A stretch of 64,000 bases of DNA from an uncultured Olsenella sp. Lineage in GTDB: Bacteria; Actinomycetota; Coriobacteriia; Coriobacteriales; Atopobiaceae. Below the pieces are notes generated by a model that had not been told where the DNA came from, made no database searches, and saw only the letters and a program-made list of their open reading frames with translations. The translations under genes were made by a program, and so were the position numbers. The stretch spans positions 62,001-126,000 of the forward strand of contig ONBR01000005.1 of the NCBI GenBank assembly GCA_900316105.1. Reading direction: 5' to 3'. Positions 58,708 to 64,000 of this stretch are shown here, piece by piece; position 1 is the stretch's first letter; every line of letters begins with the position of its first letter.

Positions 58708-61320
58708 TTGAAGCTCGTTGTTACAGAGAAGAACGATGCTGCGCAGCAGATTGCGCGCCTGCTCTCGACTGTGGGCAAGCCCAAGGCAGACAAGGTCTAC
58801 GACACTCCCGTCTACCGCTTCAAGCATGATGGGGAGGATTGGGTGACCATTGGCCTGCGTGGCCACATCATGGCGCCCGACTTTCCCCATGAGCTGCACT
58901 ACAGTAAGAAAGAGGGTTGGTTTGCGGTAAACGAGGACGGTGAGGTCATGCCTGCTGCCGTTCCCGACAACCTGGCTTGCCCGCCCTACGATTCGAAGCG
59001 AAAGCCCTACCTGCCTGACGGCATTGACATAAAGGGTTGGAAGGTTCCTAGCCTGCCATACTTGGTCTGGGCCCCCATCGAGAAGCTTCCCGCCGAGAAG
59101 GGCATCATTCGCGCGCTAAAGAATCTGGCGAAGAAGGCCGACTCCATCGTGATCGCAACGGACTTCGACCGCGAGGGCGAGCTCATTGGCTCGGACGCCC
59201 TGCGCCAGATGCGCGAGGTTGCACCCGATGCGCCCGTGAGTCGCGCACGCTACTCTGCCTTCACCAAGGCGGAGATAGACCATGCCTTTGACAACCTGGT
59301 GGAGCTGGACCAGGACCTGGCCGATGCCGGCGAGTCCCGTCAGTACATAGACCTCATCTGGGGTGCCGTCCTGACTCGCTATCTCACCATGGCCCGTTAC
59401 GGCGGCTTTGGCAACGTCCGCTCTGCCGGTCGCGTGCAGACGCCCACCCTGGCCCTGGTGGTCGAGAAGGAGCGCGAGCGCCAGGCCTTCGTGCCCGAGG
59501 ACTACTGGGTTCTCTCGGGCATGCTGGCTCCCCAGGGCAAGGACGACGAGGACCATCAGTTCAAGGTCACGCATGCTACGGCCCGCTTCAAGAAGAAGGA
59601 CCAGGCAGATGCGGCCTATGCGCACGTTAGGGACGCACGTACGGCCAGGGTCACGGACATCGAGAAGAAGAGCCGCACGACTCGTCCCCCCGCGCCCTTC
59701 AACACCACTTCCCTGCAGACGGCTGCCGCCTCCATCGGCCTTACGCCCGCCCGCACCATGCGCGTGGCCGAGTCGCTCTACATGGATGGCCTGATCTCCT
59801 ACCCCCGTGTCGACAACACGGTCTATCCCAAGTCGCTGGACCTTCGCGACTGCGTGAAATTCCTGTCTAAGGTCCCCCAGTACGCGCCCTACTGCCGCGA
59901 GCTCCTGGCTAAGGACAAGCTCACGGCAACGCGTGGCAAGCAGGAGACCACCGACCACCCGCCCATTTACCCCACCGCGGCGGCAGATCCCGACAGGCTC
60001 GATGGCGCTGCCTGGAAGCTCTACAACCTCATTGCCAGGCGCTTCCTGGCCACACTCTCCGAGTCCTCGGTGAGCGAGTCCACCAAGGTCTCATTTGACG
60101 TGAATGGTGAGCCCTTCAACGCATCGGGTACCGTGGTGGTAAAGCCTGGCTTCAGGGCCATCTACGCCTTTGGCCAGCGCAAGGACGAGCTTCTGCCCGC
60201 CCTTTCCGTGGGCGATGTCTGCGATGTCTGCTCCATGAACCTGGAGGCAAAGCAGACCGAGCCTCCCGCCCGCTACAGCCAGGGTCGCCTGATCCAGGAG
60301 ATGGAGAAGCGCGGTCTGGGCACCAAGTCCACGCGTGCTTCCATCATCCAGCGTCTCTTTGACGTGAAGTACCTCAAGAACGACCCCGTGGAGCCCAGCC
60401 AGCTGGGCATGGCCGTGATCGAGGCCCTGACCACCTATGCGCCCCATGTGACCAGCCCCGACATGACTGCCGAGTTGGAAGCAGACATGACCAAGGTGGC
60501 CGAGGGTACGGACACCCAGGACGAGGTCGTTACTCACTCGCGCGCCATGCTCTCGGGCATGCTGGACGCCCTCATCGAGCACAAGGACGACCTGGGAGAT
60601 GCCATCGCCGACGCCGTCACCGCTGACGCAAAGGTGGGCGTCTGCCCCAAGTGCGGCAAGGACCTGGTCATGAAGCACTCGGCAAAGACCCGCGGCTCCT
60701 TCATCGGCTGCATGGGTTGGCCTGACTGTGACGTCACCTACCCCGTTCCCTCGAGTGTGAAGGTTCAGCCCATCGAGGGTGAGGCTGGTGTCTGTCCCGT
60801 TTGCGGTGCTCCCCGCATCAAGTGCAAGCCCTTCCGATCCAAGGCCTACGAGATCTGCGTAAACCCCATGTGCGACACCAACCGCGAACCTGACATCAAG
60901 GTGGGCGAGTGCAAGGTATGCGCCGAGGCCGGCAAGCACGGGGACCTCATCGCACACAAGAGCGAGCGTACGGGTAAGCGCTTCATCCGTTGCACCAACT
61001 ACGACGAGTGCGGCACCAGCTACCCCCTGCCTGCCCGTGGCGAGCTGCATGCGACGGGAGAGACCTGTCCCGAGTGTGGCGCCCCCATCGTGGAGGTCGT
61101 CACGGCCCGCGGTCCCTGGCGCATCTGTGTCAACATGGACTGTCCCGCCAAGGAGAAGAAGGCCAACTCCCGCGGACGTGGTACCCGCGCCGGCTCCCGC
61201 AGCCGGAGCGCAAAGAGCTCGACCAAGGGCACCGCAAAGACCACGACCAAGCGTCGCACCACGCGCAAGTCGACGACGAAGAAGTCTGGCAGCTCCACCA
61301 CCAGCAAGAAGGAATCCTAG
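58708..61320 (+). CDS. topA: Type IA DNA topoisomerase (archaeal-type TopA)
   Basis: An 870-residue enzyme that relaxes negative supercoils through a 5'-phosphotyrosine link. It has a Toprim domain (KLVVTEKNDAAQQIARLL through IATDFDREGELIGSD), an active-site Tyr in DGLISYPRVDNTVYP, and SAGRVQTPTLALVV. The C-terminal part has several four-Cys zinc fingers (CPKCGKD with CMGWPDC; CPVCGAP; CPECGAP) and a Lys/Arg/Ser/Thr tail. The N-terminal wording (VTEKNDAA, RGHIMAPDFP) and the YPRVDNTVYP motif resemble archaeal TopA more than the usual bacterial one. The start is TTG 58708, behind AAAGGAG. Confidence 0.9.
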   Translation: MKLVVTEKNDAAQQIARLLSTVGKPKADKVYDTPVYRFKHDGEDWVTIGLRGHIMAPDFPHELHYSKKEGWFAVNEDGEVMPAAVPDNLACPPYDSKRKPYLPDGIDIKGWKVPSLPYLVWAPIEKLPAEKGIIRALKNLAKKADSIVIATDFDREGELIGSDALRQMREVAPDAPVSRARYSAFTKAEIDHAFDNLVELDQDLADAGESRQYIDLIWGAVLTRYLTMARYGGFGNVRSAGRVQTPTLALVVEKERERQAFVPEDYWVLSGMLAPQGKDDEDHQFKVTHATARFKKKDQADAAYAHVRDARTARVTDIEKKSRTTRPPAPFNTTSLQTAAASIGLTPARTMRVAESLYMDGLISYPRVDNTVYPKSLDLRDCVKFLSKVPQYAPYCRELLAKDKLTATRGKQETTDHPPIYPTAAADPDRLDGAAWKLYNLIARRFLATLSESSVSESTKVSFDVNGEPFNASGTVVVKPGFRAIYAFGQRKDELLPALSVGDVCDVCSMNLEAKQTEPPARYSQGRLIQEMEKRGLGTKSTRASIIQRLFDVKYLKNDPVEPSQLGMAVIEALTTYAPHVTSPDMTAELEADMTKVAEGTDTQDEVVTHSRAMLSGMLDALIEHKDDLGDAIADAVTADAKVGVCPKCGKDLVMKHSAKTRGSFIGCMGWPDCDVTYPVPSSVKVQPIEGEAGVCPVCGAPRIKCKPFRSKAYEICVNPMCDTNREPDIKVGECKVCAEAGKHGDLIAHKSERTGKRFIRCTNYDECGTSYPLPARGELHATGETCPECGAPIVEVVTARGPWRICVNMDCPAKEKKANSRGRGTRAGSRSRSAKSSTKGTAKTTTKRRTTRKSTTKKSGSSTTSKKES

Positions 61321-61376
61321 CAAGGACAGACCTCGCGCGGCCCAACTCGCGTGACGAGAGGAATGGATTGAACGAC

Positions 61377-62102
61377 ATGACAGACAGCAAGACTCTGGAC
61401 GAGGGCGCCTTCATCAGCTTCGAGGGCATCGACGGCTGCGGAAAGACCACCCAGGCCATGGACCTGGCCGAAACTCTGGAGATGGACAACTACGACGTCG
61501 TCTACGTGCGCGAGCCCGGCGGCACCGCAACCGGCGAGAAGATCCGCGATCTCCTCCTGGACAAGGAGAACACCGACATTGTGGACGAGTGCGAGCTCCT
61601 GCTCTACGAGGCCTCCCGTGCCCAGCTGGTCAAGGAGGTCATCCAGCCCGCTTTGGACCGTCACGCCGTGGTGATCTGTGACAGGTTCTACGACTCCACC
61701 TATGCCTATCAGGCAGGTGCGCGTGGCCTGGATGCCGACCTGGTAAAGAGGGCCAACGAGCTGGGTTCTTGCGGCCTTGCCCCCGACATCACCATTCTGC
61801 TGGACGTCGATCCCGAGCTTGCCCACAAGCGTTCCAAGTTCGAGCGTCGTGGCCAGGAGGACCGTATCGAGGCAGAGGGCCTGAAGTTCCAGGAGTCCGT
61901 GCGCCAGGGATACCTGGACCTGGCCAAGCAGGAGTCCGACCGCATCCACGTAATCGATGGCAGCGGCTTCGTAGGCGAGGTTACCAACAAGATCCAGGAG
62001 ACCATCGTCAAGCAGTTCCCCATGTTTGCCTCCGCCTTCATGGTCAGCGCGGGCTTCCAGGTGGTCGATCAGCTGCCGCGCGCCGAGGAGACTGACGAAT
62101 AA
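61377..62102 (+). CDS. tmk: Thymidylate kinase
   Basis: A 241-residue enzyme that phosphorylates dTMP to dTDP. Walker A is FEGIDGCGKTTQA, the DRX motif is VVICDRFYDSTYAYQ, and YVREPGGTATGEKIR is the dTMP-side loop. The lid reads RRGQEDRIEAEGLKF. There is a ~30-residue C-terminal extension. ATG 61377 is used; the in-frame TTG at 61368 has better spacing to GAGAGGA and cannot be excluded. The holB start follows one base after the stop. Confidence 0.95.
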   Translation: MTDSKTLDEGAFISFEGIDGCGKTTQAMDLAETLEMDNYDVVYVREPGGTATGEKIRDLLLDKENTDIVDECELLLYEASRAQLVKEVIQPALDRHAVVICDRFYDSTYAYQAGARGLDADLVKRANELGSCGLAPDITILLDVDPELAHKRSKFERRGQEDRIEAEGLKFQESVRQGYLDLAKQESDRIHVIDGSGFVGEVTNKIQETIVKQFPMFASAFMVSAGFQVVDQLPRAEETDE

Positions 62103-62103
62103 G

Positions 62104-63267
62104 GTGTCGGAAAGGTCCACAGCTCCCGCTCGGGTGTCCGTCCCACAGGTTTTGAGGGTCCTCGACCAGCAGCCGCGTGTCAGGGACTTCCTGGCAACGG
62201 CCCATGCCGAGGGCCGGCTGAGCCATGCCTATCTTTTCCTGGGGGCGCCGGGCTCGGGCATGTTGGATGGCGCCTATGCCTTGGCAAAGCTCGTCGTCTG
62301 TCCCAACGGCGGTGACGGAAGCTGCGACGAGTGTATCCGCGTCTCGCACCGGACCCATCCTGACGTGCACTACCTCAAGCCCGGCAGCGCCACGGGCTAT
62401 CTGGTGGACCAGATTCGCAAGCTCATCGACGACGTCTCCCTGGCTCCCGTCAGGGGCAGTGGAAAGGTCTACATCATCGACAATGCGGGCCTCTTGCGCA
62501 GTGCTTCGGCAAACGCCCTGCTCAAGACCATCGAGGAGCCTCCCGCGGGAGTGTACTTCGTTTTGATCGCCCGCTCTGCTGCGGCAGTCCTGCCTACGAT
62601 AGTCTCCCGCTGCCAGCAGGTGCCCTTCCGCATCGTCGCACAGGATGCCGCCGAGAAGGAAGTCGAGATTCTCTCGGGCATAGGCGGGACGGATGCTCGC
62701 ATCGCCCTGGCTGTCGCGGGTACGCCCGAGCGTGCGGCGGAGTTTCTGGCGTCTGCCGATCGCAGGCAGGTGCGCCGCGTGGTCGTCCGCACCATGGGAG
62801 AGCTGGCAGACGATGACTCTTGGGATGTGCTCCTGGGTGCGAAGGCCATCCTGGATGCCGTTGAATCTCCGCTTGAGCAGTACCGGAAGTCCCAGGAGGA
62901 CTCCCTCAAGGAGCACGCGGACTACCTGACCAGCGCCGCCATGAAGCAGCTTGAGCAGACCAACAAGCGTGAGCTCACGGCAAAAGAGCGTTCGGGTATC
63001 ATGGAAGCGTTCTCTGCCGCCGAATCGCTCCTCAGAGATGTGCTCGTACGCCGTGAGGGCGTGGCTGAGCCCATCGTGAACGAGGACGTGGCAGACGTGG
63101 TCGATCGCATGGCAGAGTATGCCACGAGTGAGGCGGTGCTACGTGCCCTGTCCTGCATCTCTCAAGCTGCCGACGACCTCTCGCACAACGTAACACCTCA
63201 GCTGGTCCTCGAGACCATGCTTCTTTCTGTCAAGGAGGCACTCACATGCCCACCGTCATTCCGGTGA
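62104..63267 (+). CDS. holB: DNA polymerase III delta' subunit
   Basis: A 387-residue clamp-loader subunit. SHAYLFLGAPGSGMLDGAYA has a degenerate P-loop, as usual for delta'. The zinc-module cysteines lie in VVCPNGGDGSCDECIRVSHR, and GKVYIIDNAGLLRSASANAL with LLKTIEEPP is diagnostic. SRCQQVPFR follows. The GTG start lies directly after the tmk stop, and the 3' end overlaps ricT by 22 bases. It belongs to the conserved tmk-holB-ricT operon. Confidence 0.94.
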   Translation: MSERSTAPARVSVPQVLRVLDQQPRVRDFLATAHAEGRLSHAYLFLGAPGSGMLDGAYALAKLVVCPNGGDGSCDECIRVSHRTHPDVHYLKPGSATGYLVDQIRKLIDDVSLAPVRGSGKVYIIDNAGLLRSASANALLKTIEEPPAGVYFVLIARSAAAVLPTIVSRCQQVPFRIVAQDAAEKEVEILSGIGGTDARIALAVAGTPERAAEFLASADRRQVRRVVVRTMGELADDDSWDVLLGAKAILDAVESPLEQYRKSQEDSLKEHADYLTSAAMKQLEQTNKRELTAKERSGIMEAFSAAESLLRDVLVRREGVAEPIVNEDVADVVDRMAEYATSEAVLRALSCISQAADDLSHNVTPQLVLETMLLSVKEALTCPPSFR

Positions 63268-64000
63268 AGTTCAAATATGTGACGCACGACCTTTGGTTTG
63301 ACCCACTCAAGACGGGTGCCGAGGAAGGCGATCACGTCATCTGTGCCACTGAGCGTGGCCAGGAGATTGGCCTGGCCACCATGAATGCCATGGAGGTCAG
63401 CCGCGACCAGCTCAAGGACACCATTGGCAACTCCCGTCTGAGCAACGTCATCCGCATTGCCACAGAGGAGGACCTGCAGAAGGCCGACGAGCTGGCGAGG
63501 CGCGGGGACGAGGCCCTGTCTGTCTTCCGTGATGCCGTGCACGAGGAGGGGCTCGACATGAAGCCCGTCAGCGTGGAGTACCTCTTTGACGACAATCGTG
63601 CCGTCTGCTACTTCTCTGCCGAGGATCGCGTGGACTTCCGCCAGCTGGTGCGCGAGCTCAGCCGCAGCCTCCGCAAGCGCGTGGACATGCGCCAGATTGG
63701 CGTCCGTGAGGAGGCGGCCCTCATCGGTGGCTATGCCCACTGTGGCCAGGAGCTCTGCTGCGCCCGCTTCGGCAGGCAGTTCGAGCCCGTCTCCATCCGC
63801 ATGGCCAAGGAGCAGGACCTGCCTCTCAACACCTCAAAGATTTCCGGCGCCTGCGGCCGTCTGATGTGCTGCCTGCGCTACGAGTTCGATGCCTACAAGG
63901 ACTTCAAGCAGCGTGCGCCCAAGCGCAACGCCGTCATCTCCACACCCCTGGGCAAGGCAAAGATCGTCGAGTACGACACCCCCAAGGAGCAGCTTTGCCT
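63246..64000 (+). CDS. ricT: PSP1 domain protein RicT/YaaT (3' end cut by window)
   Basis: The frame starts at ATG 63246, inside the end of holB, and is still open at the last base (251 codons visible). It shows VKFKYVTHDLWFDPLKTGAE, DHVICATERGQEIG and the PSP1 core YLFDDNRAVCYFSAEDRVDF. Two cysteine-rich motifs follow (GYAHCGQELCCARFG and SGACGRLMCCLRYE), matching the Fe-S ligands of RicT. In Bacillus, RicT works with RicA and RicF as a Y-complex that steers RNase Y. The context tmk-holB-ricT is conserved in Gram-positive bacteria. Confidence 0.93.
   Translation, partial: MPTVIPVKFKYVTHDLWFDPLKTGAEEGDHVICATERGQEIGLATMNAMEVSRDQLKDTIGNSRLSNVIRIATEEDLQKADELARRGDEALSVFRDAVHEEGLDMKPVSVEYLFDDNRAVCYFSAEDRVDFRQLVRELSRSLRKRVDMRQIGVREEAALIGGYAHCGQELCCARFGRQFEPVSIRMAKEQDLPLNTSKISGACGRLMCCLRYEFDAYKDFKQRAPKRNAVISTPLGKAKIVEYDTPKEQLC

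Overview
The window is a GC-rich bacterial chromosome segment. Gene content and style suggest an anaerobic, gut- or oral-type actinobacterium of the class Coriobacteriia (Olsenella/Atopobium-like). This is inferred from the mix of genes: TatA/TatC, two M18 aminopeptidases, 2-hydroxyacyl-CoA dehydratase-type proteins, LuxS, sucrose PTS uptake, an archaeal-style topoisomerase I and a tmk-holB-ricT block. No rRNA or tRNA gene was recognised. The first gene (cation efflux) and the last gene (PSP1/RicT) run off the ends.

Layout. 1-6.1 kb: a cation diffusion facilitator, an NlpC/P60-like protein, a GNAT acetyltransferase, a small membrane protein/HTH pair, an AT-rich Rpn-type nuclease and an M18 aminopeptidase. 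6.4-16.8 kb: a sucrose/fructan island with a IIBCA PTS permease, four different GH32 fructosidases, sucrose phosphorylase and a frameshifted HAD phosphatase, in two convergent blocks. The promoter-side ends of the two blocks carry very similar LacI-type operators, although no regulator is present. 17.2-19.8 kb: glutathione peroxidase, a PhlG/phloretin-hydrolase-like enzyme and a patatin lipase. 19.9-26.0 kb: a tight three-gene module (TerB-N/TerB-C protein, BrxD-like ATPase, BrxHI/Lhr-like helicase) that looks like a stand-alone genome-defence or DNA-processing system. 26-32.4 kb: a second M18 peptidase, phosphoglycerate mutase, and a two-gene dehydratase/activase system in which the activase is fused to a dehydratase-like domain. 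32.5-43 kb: an M16 peptidase, a DMT exporter, an ArsC-like protein lacking its cysteine, UspA, UppP, a truncated HAD, LMW phosphatase, a secreted coiled-coil/lysozyme-like protein and a second cation diffusion facilitator. 43-53 kb: PcrA/UvrD helicase, a membrane protein with a probable frameshift, MscS, an SPFH protein, LuxS, a second DMT transporter, DegV and an NhaA pseudogene with an internal deletion. 53.7-64 kb: aminotransferase, TPR protein, STAS protein, TatA-TatC, and topA-tmk-holB-ricT.

The most distinctive property is the density of palindromic repeats. One family is a modular 30-bp unit built round TGTCTC-W-GAGACA. It occurs at four loci, one of them inside the M16 peptidase gene, where its 10-codon period keeps the frame open. 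A second family is a TGTGACA-ended palindrome with a central ACCCC/GGGG core, lying next to gene ends. A third is a pair of roughly 90-140-bp MITE-like inverted repeats. There is also an in-frame REP-like double hairpin inside the PcrA/UvrD gene, and several long perfect hairpins in spacers. At least three genes are broken (nhaA and two HAD phosphatases) and a fourth probably is, which suggests ongoing gene decay or sequencing errors at homopolymers.

Spacers longer than 300 bases are 6105-6428 (operator plus repeat), 16804-17195 (operator plus repeats) and 53306-53688 (GC-rich repeats); all are described below.
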